64,000 bases of DNA, from assembly GCA_037178855.1 (NCBI GenBank), contig JASJZC010000002.1, positions 868,001 to 932,000 of the forward strand, read 5' to 3'. The position numbers and the translations under genes are program-made. Shown in pieces: positions 38,501 to 49,600 of the stretch; within the stretch, counting starts at the first letter, position 1, and each line of letters opens with the position of its first letter. This stretch comes from Oscheius sp. JU75 (taxonomy: Eukaryota; Nematoda; Chromadorea; Rhabditida; Rhabditidae). Below the pieces are notes generated by a model. It was not told where the DNA came from. It searched no databases and saw only the letters and a program-made list of their open reading frames with translations.

Positions 38501-38761
38501 AAGCAACGTTGGGCCCGGTTAGTACTTGGATCGGAGACGGCTTGGGAATCCCGGGTGTCGTAAGCTTTTTTGCTTTTCTAAGAGCAATTTGAACACTTTG
38601 CGGATTAAACTTGATTTTCCAGCTCTTTACAGCCTCTTCGGTTATTATCCTCTTTTCAGGTCGAAACCTGCAGCTCCCCCTCAAAGGACTGTGCCTGCCA
38701 GTCTGGCTTCTTCAGCTGCGGCTCGAACCAGTGCTGCCGTCGTCGACGAAGACGCCTCTGA
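35544..38761 (+). CDS. Secreted cysteine-rich repeat protein (copy 2)
   Basis: Nine exons (35544-35597, 35638-35778, 35855-36160, 36198-36392, 36563-37216, 37254-37343, 37379-37459, 37497-37814, 38660-38761) give 645 residues with phases that all fit. MRPLLFCLLAVLFQLSLQ is the signal peptide, and RAKRQC forms a furin-type site before the first Cys. The body repeats a unit of four Cys with x3 spacing (CAPACMPACTPSC, CQPTCTPSC) joined to a short strand such as QEITIQINC or QSALSIKINY. The last exon encodes DCACQSGFFSC and SNQCCRRRRRRL. This end has a different Cys spacing from the repeats. Disulphide-rich extracellular matrix or cuticle is a reasonable guess, but I do not know the family function. 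The last intron (845 nt) contains a complete 5S rRNA gene. Copy 1 is at 17005-20205. Confidence 0.85.
38448..38566 (+). rRNA. 5S ribosomal RNA gene inside an intron
   Basis: Same 119-nt sequence as the copy at 6-124, with intact terminal pairing, internal promoter segments and a following T-run. It lies in the last intron of cysteine-rich gene copy 2, on the same strand as that gene. Flanks differ from those of the first copy, so it is not part of a tandem unit. Confidence 0.95.
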
Positions 38762-38868
38762 ACTTCCAACTCCCGGTCTCATTTTCTGTACATAGCCTGT
38801 CTAATTTATAAATTTTTTGAACAATTTATACTGACTACATAACAACACAAGAAAAATATAACAGGAGC

Positions 38869-39780
38869 CTAGATATACTTGTTCGCCAGCGAGAGGACCT
38901 TATTGAACTGGACGTTGTCCTTCTTCTCCAAGAGTTTTGTCGGGATTGGGGCTGTGACGCGATTTCCCAGTGGATTACCTGAATTTAGGCCTAAATTAGG
39001 AGAAAAATAAGCAAGAGCATACCTTCCTCATCTAAGAGAACAATATTATTCGTGTCCGTCACCGGCACTCCGTGTTTCCGGTAGTGGACGTGGGTGTTGG
39101 CTCCGACGACGAAAGCCTTGCGCATCTCTCCGCGGACGGCTACGAGGATCTGGAAATGAACAATTTTAGTGACGCTTCGATAGTAAAAAGGTCAGTTCAA
39201 AGACCGTTTTGAATAGCGATTTTGTATTCCACCTTGGACAACGTTCGAGGCTCTTTTCTGCGAGTTTTTCACGGCATTTTTTCATTGGCTGTTTTTTGTC
39301 ATTAAAAGAATGTACAGGATTGGCTTTTCTCGTCGGATATTTTTGTGTTTTAGCTTGTCAAATACACAAAACTTTCACGGTTTATTTGTCGGTCGATTTT
39401 GGATGTTAGTTGTTTCAGGAACGGGGTTGACTGGCGCGGATACTGTAGAAATTTTCCCTCGCGGGACCAGCCAGGCCAATCGTTTTTGATCTAACTATTA
39501 TGCAATATAGTGAACAGACACACAAACAAAGTTCCAGAGAAAAACTATTCCAGGAATCTTCAAAAAAAAGTAATGAAAAGTTTACCTTGTCTCCCAGAGT
39601 CGCATGCGGCATGTGTCTCTCCCTCTTACCCTGCTTATAGACATGGATGCAGTAGGCCAATTTTCCTAGAAATACACAAATTTTAACATTGAAAAGCGCC
39701 CAAAAACCTGAAGCATGCGCCTCCTTTCCGAGGGCCGAGTTGTCGACGACGTTGCATCGCGTCCGACGATGGATTCCCAT
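38869..39780 (-). CDS. mrpl-14: Mitochondrial ribosomal protein L14 (uL14m)
   Basis: Exons 39708-39780, 39586-39665, 39023-39149 and 38869-38978 give 129 residues. The uL14 signature is clear: RCNVVDNSALGKEAHASG, then KLAYCIHVYKQGKR, then ILVAVRGEMRKAFVVG, HYRKHGVPVTDTNNIVLLDE and GNPLGNRVTAPIP. It belongs to the large subunit of the mitochondrial ribosome, at the subunit interface. I chose the ATG of MGIHRRTRCN. An acceptor (GGTTTCAG) lies about 50 nt upstream, and the DUF5522 gene on the same strand ends only about 140 nt before the start. This spacing fits a two-gene operon with trans-splicing. It converges tail to tail with cysteine-rich gene copy 2. Confidence 0.93.
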
Positions 39781-39921
39781 GCTCGGCGGGCGGGTTCGGT
39801 GCTTCGAGAGCTCATATCTGAAACCGTGTCATTTTTCATGGTATAATGGGTGAAAATATGCCTTTGGAATGCCGAAACAGACAGAAAAATGAGCTAAAAA
39901 CTAATTTATTCACCAGGGCTA

Positions 39922-40897
39922 CTAGACATAAAAGGCTCCGTTCCAGACTCGCGACTTTCTGACATCTTCTTTCGCGTTCGCGAGCTCATAGGGACAGTGA
40001 CGGCATCCATTTCCGCAGCATTCGCCCTTCTGCAGGTGATGGGAGATGGTAAAGACGCTCAGCTTCGTCTTCGGATCCAAATATTGCATTTTTCTCTTCT
40101 GAACCGCGTCCAAATGCAGCATATAGATGTCCCTTTCCTCACTCGTCAGCCCGTTGTAGTCTGTCCACGGCACCGTGGCCCGATTTATCGAATCCTCGAA
40201 GAGCGGATAGTTGGCCAGAAGCTCGCCTTTTGGTCCTTTTGTCAAGGCGTAGCCCTTGTTTTCGTGGGATTTGGACTTGTAATAGATGGGAGCGGCCTTC
40301 TGGCGGTCCAGAACTACCTCACCTTGAGGAGTGGTTACTATTTGGGTGGATTTACTGCAGAAGCAGCGTCTGCAAGGGGCTGGTCATAGTACGAACACTT
40401 TTTGGAGTATTTGACAATAGAACGAGGTGGTACGGGTGGGAAGGTATAAAAAAAATACTCTGAACAACTTCCGATAATAGCCTTTTCAAGGCATAAAGCG
40501 CTGATGGTTTTCATCACAACATTCTGAATTTTTACTTAAAAATCTGCGGAAAATGAAGTTGCACCAAGTCCACGTCAGTAACTCGACTCTTGTACAGAAA
40601 AAAATTGCAATTCTACTAACATTTTGTCGGCAAAATCCTCGGATATGGTGTGAAAAACCGCAGAATGCTTCTAGCAAGAAAAATGGCTAATGATGTAGAT
40701 TTCAACAATAAGTTTAATCCTAGAGGCTCAAAAAGGCCATTTTCCCATCTCTACAACAGAAAACGAGAAATAAAAAAAAATGAAACTCACTCTGGCTGCG
40801 GATACCACCGTCCCGAGGCGAAATTCTTCGGCGTCCAGGCGAGATTGAGAAAACTTCGTAGAAGCGTTCTTCCTCCAGTAGAACTGCTCGCCTGCAT
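39922..40897 (-). CDS. DUF5522 (C1orf53-like) small Cys-motif protein
   Basis: Exons 40791-40897 and 39922-40369 give 184 residues. The N-terminus (MQASSSTGGRTLLRSFLNLA) is basic and Ser/Thr-rich without acidic residues, like a mitochondrial presequence. The C-terminal part has YYKSKSHENKGYALTKGPKG and the family hallmark HHLQKGECCGNGCRHCPY, a tight Cys cluster that may bind metal. Function of the family is unknown to me. It is the upstream partner of mrpl-14 in a likely operon, which also hints at a mitochondrial role. Confidence 0.8.
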
Positions 40898-42229
40898 TCT
40901 AAAAGGCAACTTTTTGCAAAAAAAAAAAGATATACAAAAAGAGACACAAAGCAGGAATATAAATACCGAAGAGCACTGCAGAAGGTAGTTTACACCCAAG
41001 AGCATTACTCCCGACCGCAAATGTGAGTTTTCGTCAAGTTGGATGATGGAAATGTGTGAGTTGTTTCGGGTATAGAAGTGGTTTCCACAGAGTGGACCAC
41101 TGATCTCTGTCTACCCAGAAAGGGGAAGAAGAAGAGGACACCCCCAGTTGAGAAAAAGGGGAGAGAATAAAACAGAAAAGAAGGAAGTCCCTCCAGCAGC
41201 TATGAAGGATGACAGAAAGAAGCAAGATAAAGAAGAGAAGGACCATGCGAAGAAGTCTTCGAACACGAACAACGAGAAAACGGCCTAGGAAGCCTTGTAT
41301 GATGAGCCGGTCAAGTCAAAAGAGGAAAAGAAGCCGACTGAGGACTCTGACAGAAAGAAACCCGTAACGCCACCAGCAAAAGCAAAGGCTGACACAGCGA
41401 CTAAGAAGGAGAAGAAGGTCACAGAGCCGAAATCCAAGGCACCACTCAAAAACAGATGTCAGAAAACCTCCAAAGGTTTCGACGAAAGTCAACAAGACAA
41501 AGGCTGGAAATACGCGATCTGTGAACTGCGCAATATAGTGATTAATCCTGTTCAATGAATGAATTGGCTACAGATTTCGGGTTTTTTTTTGGTTAGCAAA
41601 GGGGCAGAAAGTAAGAAAAAGTGGAGCAGAAAGAGGAATTGAGAAAAGTTAAAAAAAAAACTGAAAGTGCGCCAAGATTGCTGGCGCATTTTCGGTGCAT
41701 TTGCCATTTGCCTTCAAGCCAGACGATGCCAGCATTTCTTGCCAGTTTTTCTATGTTCTCCTGACCATTTTTTTGTGTTCATGTTGAAAATGTTGTAAAG
41801 CATGTCTAGATATTATACAAAATACTTACACGCTCAAAAATAATCTATTTGAAGCCAATATCCTTGCGCAACAACTTGAAATTTTCAAAGCTCCGGTTTT
41901 TGTTTATTTCCTCCTGTCTTTCTCCTTCCAACTGTTCCTATTTGCTTCCAACCATAATAAAGAAGCGTGTAAACATGAATAGAGTCGATGGAAACGTGTG
42001 AGAATTCCGAGAATCGTAGGTTCGCTATATCTTGTTGGTTTACTGCTGATTTCCTGTCAAAGGACGTTAAATAATGTGATCTGCTAGGTATCAGACCACA
42101 AGAAAAGAGTCTTTATATTTTTATGCCAAAAAATGGGATGTCCGACAGTTTTCCATCTTGGAAAAACTTGTTTTCTGCCTTGTCTGCACCCTCAGAACAG
42201 AATAATTCAAACTTTTTTCAGGTAATTAG
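40898..42229. other. Intergenic region with a lysine-rich frame
   Basis: From about 41200 to 41558 the plus strand reads as Lys/Glu-rich protein (MKDDRKKQDKEEKDHAKKS, a TAG stop, then YDEPVKSKEEKKPTED and onward to a stop at 41558). Composition is low-complexity and the internal stop argues against a working gene, although it might be part of an exon of an unrecognised basic protein. The remainder is A/T-rich with no feature. An acceptor TTTTTTCAG at about 42220 precedes the NDUFB5 start. Confidence 0.3.
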
Positions 42230-43467
42230 ATGGCGCTGCTCAGTAAGATGTCGGCCCCGGCCAGCCGAGCCATCCTGAAGCCGAGCGCCTTTGTAATGCC
42301 TCAACTTCGCGAATCCCATGCTGCGCTGTTCCGAAAACGTCCCGGACAGCTCATCGTCAACAGAATCAAGGTTCCTATCCATTTTTTCGGTACCCTAAAA
42401 TACCCAAAATCCAGGACGTCTGTCATTTTTACTTCATCGGCGTTGGCTTCCTGCCTGTGCTCATGTGCCTGGCCTACAATCACATCGTCTACGGGCCTTG
42501 TGAGCTGAAAGACTACCCGGAGGGAGCCCCGCCCCATCACTGGCAGTTCGAGAGAACCCCGATCCGACAGTGGTGGGCCAAGAACTTTGGCGTCTCCGAC
42601 ATTGAGCATCACGAGAGAAATCTGGCCTATTTCGAGAAGCAGGGCACTCTGGCTCACTGGAGGTAGTGATTTCTCAATGTTTTCTATTCACCAGCCTGTC
42701 CCATATCCTCCTAGTCCTATTGATTTGTCCTGTTCTTTACTGGAGCCATTTTTTACTCTTCTTGTTACTACGGCATTCTCCTTGCTTGTGTCTGTCAACC
42801 TATCTCCATCCCACAATGCATCTGTCAGTCTGATAGCCTTTTTTCCTCTTCTTATCAACCCAACTTTTACACATAACCACTACCCCCGTTATATACCCTC
42901 GTTTTTCTCCTAGTTCTGTCAATTGACACATTTTGCCAGTTTTTGTAGCCGGACTGACTTCTACCTCACTTCTTGTGCCGACAATCCCTCAGTTCTTCGT
43001 AAATAGCCTTCAGTCTTTCACGCCCGACATATTTTCTACCTAGGACGCCTTAAAGGAACCAACTTCCCTCAAATCGCCTTTTTTGCATTTTTCGGTGCCT
43101 GACACACCTCAACAATCTGTGATACCCAAGAAAAACTGGCTGGAATTTTGAACGTCCCATTGCCTTTTTTTTTTTTTTTTACTAAAATCCCCTGGCGACC
43201 CATTGTTGAAAAAGAGCTGTGTTGCTAGGAGTTTTCCTCCATAGCTTGCAGTTCCCGATTTCCCAGCCAAAACCCTATTTTTTGCATCAAAAAAATGCCC
43301 AATTTTCCAGAAAAATCGAGCAACGCGTGAAGCACTTGGAAGGCGAGCGATGGGACTACAAGGGCTGGAGCTATCAGCCCGTGAGCTCAAGTTGGGTCGA
43401 CTACGGACGATGGCATGCTCTCCGCCTTAGGGATCAGTACGAACAGCACGGACATTATGCTCAATAA
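42230..43467 (+). CDS. ndufb5: NADH dehydrogenase 1 beta subcomplex subunit 5 (complex I, SGDH subunit)
   Basis: Exons 42230-42370, 42415-42662 and 43311-43467 give 181 residues. It is an accessory, single-pass subunit of the complex I membrane arm in the mitochondrial inner membrane. The N-terminal 45 residues are basic and suit a mitochondrial presequence. The membrane segment is FYFIGVGFLPVLMCLAYNHI (about 51-70), followed by GPCELKDYPEGAPPHHWQFE and then a hydrophilic C-terminus with KHLEGERWDYKGWSYQP, typical of the family. The start follows an acceptor (TTTTTTCAG) by 8 nt, so the mRNA is probably trans-spliced. It is the first gene of a likely operon with the VPS13D gene. Confidence 0.9.
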
Positions 43468-43532
43468 GTCGAGAAAAAGAGACGACTTCTTAGATGGACA
43501 CCTATGTTTACTTGACCCTGTTGTATTGTAGC

Positions 43533-43643
43533 AATAAATATCTCGAAATTCTTGCGAAAGGCTCTTAAATTTGTCTCGTCACGTCGACTTGGTGTACTTT
43601 TGTCGATTCTAGCATGGTTATAACAGATTTTTCCCAGTCACAC
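43533..43643 (+). promoter_or_regulatory. Operon-like intercistronic region NDUFB5 to VPS13D
   Basis: AATAAA at 43533-43538 is followed about 100 nt later by the pyrimidine-rich acceptor TTTTTCCCAG, directly before the VPS13D start ATG at 43644. This distance is typical of nematode operons in which the downstream mRNA receives a spliced leader. The leader itself cannot be seen here. Confidence 0.55.
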
Positions 43644-46600
43644 ATGCTCGAAAACATAGTGGCTTGGGTGTTAAATACGTATGTAGGAGAATATCTAGAG
43701 GATCTTAACACAAATCAGCTCTCCTTGGCCATTCTTTCAGGTATTTTCCCGGATTTTTTTCGGGCCTAAACCCCTTTAATTTTAGGCCAGCTAGAGTTAG
43801 AGAATGTGCCGTTGAAGAAGACAGCCCTGAGGAAGTTGGATCTTCCTCTGGAGGTGAAAAGTGGCCTTCTGGGCAGACTTACATTGTCCGTTCCAATCAC
43901 GAGGTTGAGGAGTGAGCCCTGGACACTTACGGTAAGGGTTTTTAAGTGGATTTTCTCTTTTTAGCCTGTAACTGGATCCAAAAATCGAATACTTTCGACA
44001 AAATATGCGGTTCTAGATAAAATACCCTGGGGACGCTCCTTTTTTAAGCCTAATTCGGATTTTGATGCCCTAAAACTTGCATTTTAGGTCCATAGAGACC
44101 AGTAACGTCTTAGGAAGACTCTTCAGTTTGTGAAAAGGTCGCTAACTCACGGTCCGCGTCTAAACAAATTGGTAGAAACTTCAAAATACGATGTTTTACC
44201 GAAAAGAGGTATTTAGGTCATTTTTTTCCATTCACACGGCTTAAATACCGGGTAGATGTCATTGACAGAAACAGGAGAGAACGATAGAGACTGACAGAGA
44301 CTTTGTTTTATGGGTTAGCCTGTTCTGAACCTTAGCATAACAGTCTAAGTCAGTGAAAATGGACTGACAGTCTAAAGTAGCTCCCGAATCCGGTTCTAAA
44401 GAGATTTTGACACGTCAGACGAACCTGAACTACTGTCTGGTGCCAGTTCACGCTTATCCAAAAAACATATAATTTAAGAGAAACTTAAGCGCTATCTAGA
44501 AGGAGGGATGATACAGTTTTGGTACAATTCATGCACGCGTCCCTCTTGTTTTGCTGCAATAGGCTCCCTCTCGACTCCTCTACCCAACTCATCACGCCAT
44601 TTTCAGCTCAGTGATGTGCTCGTCGTCGTCGGTCCGCCCTCCCCGAGCAAGAAGTACGACGGCCAGATGGAGGAAGTCGAGCAGCATAAGAAGGACAGCA
44701 TGCTGGCCGAGCTGGAGAACAAGCACAAGAGCGAGCTCTCCTCGTTGCTCGGGATTCGTCAAAGCGTCACACAGGACACGTGGTGGGGAGCCTCTCTGAT
44801 CTCGACTGTCCTCAACAACATCCAGGTGGGCTTCCTTTGTTCTTTTTTTCTGTTTCTGGTGTAGTTTTGCCTAGTCTTGTGAGTTTTACACCAAGCTCAA
44901 CCGACTTCTTTAAATAGCCTTGTCTATTTCTAAAATTTGCTCTTCAGCTGATCATGACCAATGTACATATTCGCTACGAGGACGGTACGACTCTCCCACG
45001 TGGCTTGGCCTTCAACTGCGGCATTCGGATCCAGAAGATGACCGTCCAAACGACGAATTCCCAATGGAAGGCCGGATTTGTCGAGCCGCAAGATGGCCAG
45101 AACATCTTCAAGAAGCTCGAACTCAAGGGTTTCAGTCTCTACTGGAATTCGGATCAGACGCTCTCGGACAACGAACTCGACCCCGTAGTAATTAGAAGCA
45201 CGCTGGCCCCGGAAAATCTGAACAATTCGTACATAATCCACCCCTGTAGTGCCGAGCTCCGGATGGAGAGGAATTCGAGCAAGTTTCCGCTAAAATCGAC
45301 CCCGAGATTCAAGGTAAGACATCATTTTTTTGTTTACAAAATTTAGCTATAGACCCTTCGGGCTCAGAATTTTGTAAATACGATCACTTTTTAACTTAAT
45401 AATCTATCTTCTACCTTTTTCTGCTCAAAAATCTTTGTTGAAACTTTTTTCACTCAGGATGATCGAACCCGGGTCATCTGGTTCGAGAGTGGCGCTTCTT
45501 ACCAAGACACCAGCTGTTCCGCTAAATCTTTGAAAGACTAGCTTTCTGAGGCCACATCTACTAGAGTTAGACAGCTCTGCCGCCAGACTATTTGGAGACT
45601 GGAAACCCCAAAATATACTGTAAAAACTATAATATAAGCACGCCCTTACGCAAGAAAAGCGCAATGACGTCCCCATTGGGGAGATAGTCAGCGTTGTTCA
45701 TGCTAAAAATCACATTTTAGCTCTTCCTGAAACCGGATAAGATTGTCTGCGAGCTGACCCGACGACAGATGGCCGAGCTGCGAGCCCTGAACCGCGAATG
45801 GGCCCGTTTTGAGTCGGCCAGACAGCACAGGAAGTGGCGACCGTTGACAGAAGTCGGTGGGCATGCGAAAGAATGGTGGAAGTTTGCCTACGATCGTGTC
45901 GTCGTCGAGCAGAGAAAGAGCGTCACCAGAAAGACATGGACGTTCGCCACAATGAGAGCCAAACATCTGAATGCCTACTGTCGAGCCTATAAGAGGAGAC
46001 TGCTAGAGTTTGCTGACAATAAGCTTCCGAAGTAGGTTGTTTTAGCTCTTCTTTCTGGTTGTTTTGGAGGAAAAATGGGCTGAAAACTGGAATTTGATAT
46101 TTTGGGAAGGGGTGCTTAAAATCAGCTGTCCTATGATAATTTACAAAGTTCAACATCACATTGTCCGTGGTCTCCTCACAGCTACTCTCTCAGCCTGTCC
46201 AATCCCTCTTTCTCTTCCCAACAGTCTACTTTGCCCCTGTCTGTTACGCTAGCTAACTTTCCGAGAATCTAAGTCACTTATTTAGCTTTAATGTTGCCAA
46301 TATTTGGGTGCCGCGATTAACTTTCTTGAAAATCAATATTTGCAATTTTCGGTGCTTTACACTCATTTTCATGACTTCTAAATGTATTTAATCGACTCAG
46401 CGCCAAAAACTGCCTCAGATGCAATGACTTGCCAGGTTTTCTCTCGTGGTGACGGACGAACAGACACCATTGCACTTTAGTAGTAGAAAGATGGCATCTC
46501 AGAAAAAAAGATAAGCAAGTTTTGCAGATATAGAAAACTGAATTGACTGAAACCTCCAAACTGCCCTAAACACTCTGCATTTTCAGTGACCCCACCTCGA

Positions 46601-49600
46601 ATGTCTCGCCCCACATTTCCCAGGAAGACGTCACGATAATGAAGCAGATTGAGCGTGATGCGGATTACACCTTCCCGGAGCTGCAGCTCTTCCGCGAGAC
46701 CGTCTTTCGCCAGGTGATGGCCGAAAAGGAGAAGGAGCTCGGCTTCACGAAGACCGAGGATACATTTGAGGCGCTGGACACGCCGGAAGACCTGCCCACT
46801 GAGATTGACGCCCTCCCGCCCAAACAGGAAGAAGGCAAGGGTCTGTATGGCTGGATTACGAGCTTCTTCACCGCGGAAGAGCAAAGTGCGTCATTTTAAT
46901 GATTTTTGTTAAAAAAAAGTGTTTAGAAGCTGAGGAGAAGGACGCGAATGCGGAATTCATGAAGATTGACCTCTCGGAGCTTAATGACCTACCGAAATCG
47001 TTCAACGTCAAGGACATCGAGGAGGAGATCCAAGGCGTGCTGCACGAGTCCTGGGACGATTCGACCATCCTGAGAAGGGACGCAATCTTGGCCGATGTGG
47101 CTCTCAGACTGGATCATATAACGCTGAGATTCATTGATTCCTGTGTGAGTTTTGGATGTGTTTTTGAGAGTTATAAACTGAAAAGGGACGAAAAGTTTGA
47201 TATTTATTTGCTCTTGATTTCGCTGAAACTAGGGGTTTTTCATGTAAGAAGAACCTACAAAACTACGAATCTCAGATCATAAATTTTTTTTCTTGCACCC
47301 GTACCGCCACGGCAAACTGCCATTTTGGGAGAGAATCATAAGGATAGTGTGTTGCTAAGTGTCGCCTGTCAAACCAAAAGTCTTTCGCTCGATTACTCTC
47401 AACGGTAACTTTCTTACTCTAAAGCGGACCGATGTCCGTCCATACTTATCGCGGGGTGTGGCCGCCCGCCAAAGCCTTGTAGTTATCGCGTTGGCATATG
47501 AATCAGAGCAGACTGGGTTCAGTCCCCCAATGTCTTTCAGATTTTCAAAAGGGTGGCTAAGTCGTCTTAGTCGTAAACCACAAAACCCATTATTCTTTTT
47601 GCATCTTAGAATGTATTTTCGAGATTTTTGAAGTTCGCTAAAGTTGCTACTTAACCGGTAACTGTTTGAAACTTTTTGAACTTAAGAAGGATTATTTGAC
47701 AGTATGAACTCGTAGTATTAGCAGTCAAAAATGCCGGGGCAAAATATATTAATATCTTCTGCGAAGCTATTTCAATTTGCCGTATCTGTCCAAAGCCAGT
47801 ACTGCCAACTAGTGAGTTACCTTTTGCGCGAAATAACTGTTGGCAAGTCAAGCAACGTTTGAATCAGTTCGGGAAACAGCGTTTTTGGGAGAATTGTCTC
47901 TTTAGTGGTAGCTCGGACAGGTTGGCGGATTGATAGGTAAGGGCAGGTTGACCTAAGAGAGGTTCACCAGTTTAACAGAAGGGAAAGGTATCGGAAAAAA
48001 TTCAAAGAAATGAAGGTGTAACTAATTTGAGTCCTTAAAGGCAGCAGAATTTATTAATAAAAATATAGTGATCCGTCTCGAAGGAAAGACGTGGGTTAGA
48101 TTTTTGTACGTATTCTTTATTGTTCACTTTCTGTCGCGTTCTGACTTCAGCTTGTTTGTTTGACTTCATCCTTACTGTTCACTTTTTTGCTCAACGAGCT
48201 CAGGGAAAAGTCAAGTCTCTCCTACTTTAAAGAACCCTCTTTTTCAAAAATTCTGATTGTTCAAAACTTCTTAGCACACATTTTTTTTGACACATGTAAT
48301 CTGAATGGGTATTTAGATGGGCCACGTCAAAAGTTGTCAACGTTAAAGCCCGCACTCAGCAATCATAAAGTTTCTAAAATCTTATACCATTCACAAGAGA
48401 TTTGCTCTCTCTCTCTCGTTATAGTTGCCGTTTTTGGCATATTTTAAAACTGAAACAGAAAGCTAAGAAAAGTAACCCACATGTATCTCAGTTGTTTCAC
48501 AACGGCTACTACCAAGTGTCTAATAAAGCTAGTTCCTTGTGTTTCCAGGTAGTCTCCGGCATGGAACAGCGCCGCGTCCTCGCTCTCGACTGTACCGGCG
48601 TCTCTGCTCAACTGGAACTCAGCCCACGCCAGCATTCCATGTCCGTCCAGCTCGCCGTCGAAGATGTCAGTGTTCAGCGTCTCTGTACCGGCTACCCGCC
48701 TGCGGAGAAGGACGATGAGAGCGACGAGTCCCTCTTTTATTCGGCAGCCGAGGCGACAAAAATTCTCTTGGCTGTCGGCAAGAGGGATGGAAAGAGTGGC
48801 GCCGAGTCCGAGCCCATCTTCCGTCTCCTGTACCGCCGAAAGGCTTCGAAACTCATCGTACGCCATTCGGTCGAGGGCCGCTTTCGTCCTATCAGCATGA
48901 TGTACGAGGAGAATGCCCTGGATGGACTCTCGACGTTATTTTCGGACGATCCCATCACTTACAAGACGGCCACAGACCCCTTCCAGCAGCAACAGACCGA
49001 AGCCTACGCCCAGGATCTGACCGAATCTCTTATTTTCGTCAATTTGCACATTCCTACGGTAGTTTAGCATTAACTTTAAGTGTTAAGTACAAAATTTCCA
49101 GATCCTGATGGAGTTAAGACAGCAGGGCTTTGCCACGGTGCCGAAAAATCGCGACTGGGAGGCTGGAGATCCGTTCGTCTGCGTGGAACTACAGGACGTG
49201 AGCCTGGGGATGTTTAGCGAGGAGAAGTACGTGTCGAAGGTGGGTATATTTACAGTACAGCCTCTGTTCTGTCTTAGACGTCCTATGTACGCTTTAACCG
49301 TCCGAACATGGTGTTTTAGGCTAACAGGGTAGATTGTGATTCGCGGTCACAATTCGAGTGAGGGAAGTCAAAAATCCAAGGCTTAGTGCCGTTACATCAT
49401 TACCTGATGTACAACTTCGCCCCTAAATTTAGGCACTTTTTTGAAGTAGACTATATTTTGAATTGTATTTGGACTATAATCCACAATTTATCTTTTCACA
49501 CGCAAACTTAGGGACTATGCTGTGCGACAGGTAACTGGTGTAGTGGCACTAACATGAGCCTTAGGATTTTTGAATCCCTCTCAAATTGTGACTGCGGGTC

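Noticed and set aside
41200-41558. Lysine-rich frame as a protein-coding gene
   Set aside because: Low complexity, an internal TAG, and no identifiable start exon or homologue; noted only as part of the intergenic entry.
43614-43643. Upstream in-frame ATG ([10 protein letters not shown]) as the VPS13D start
   Set aside because: It lies before the acceptor TTTTTCCCAG, and VPS13D proteins align from the second ATG (MLENIVAW). It would be removed if the mRNA is trans-spliced.
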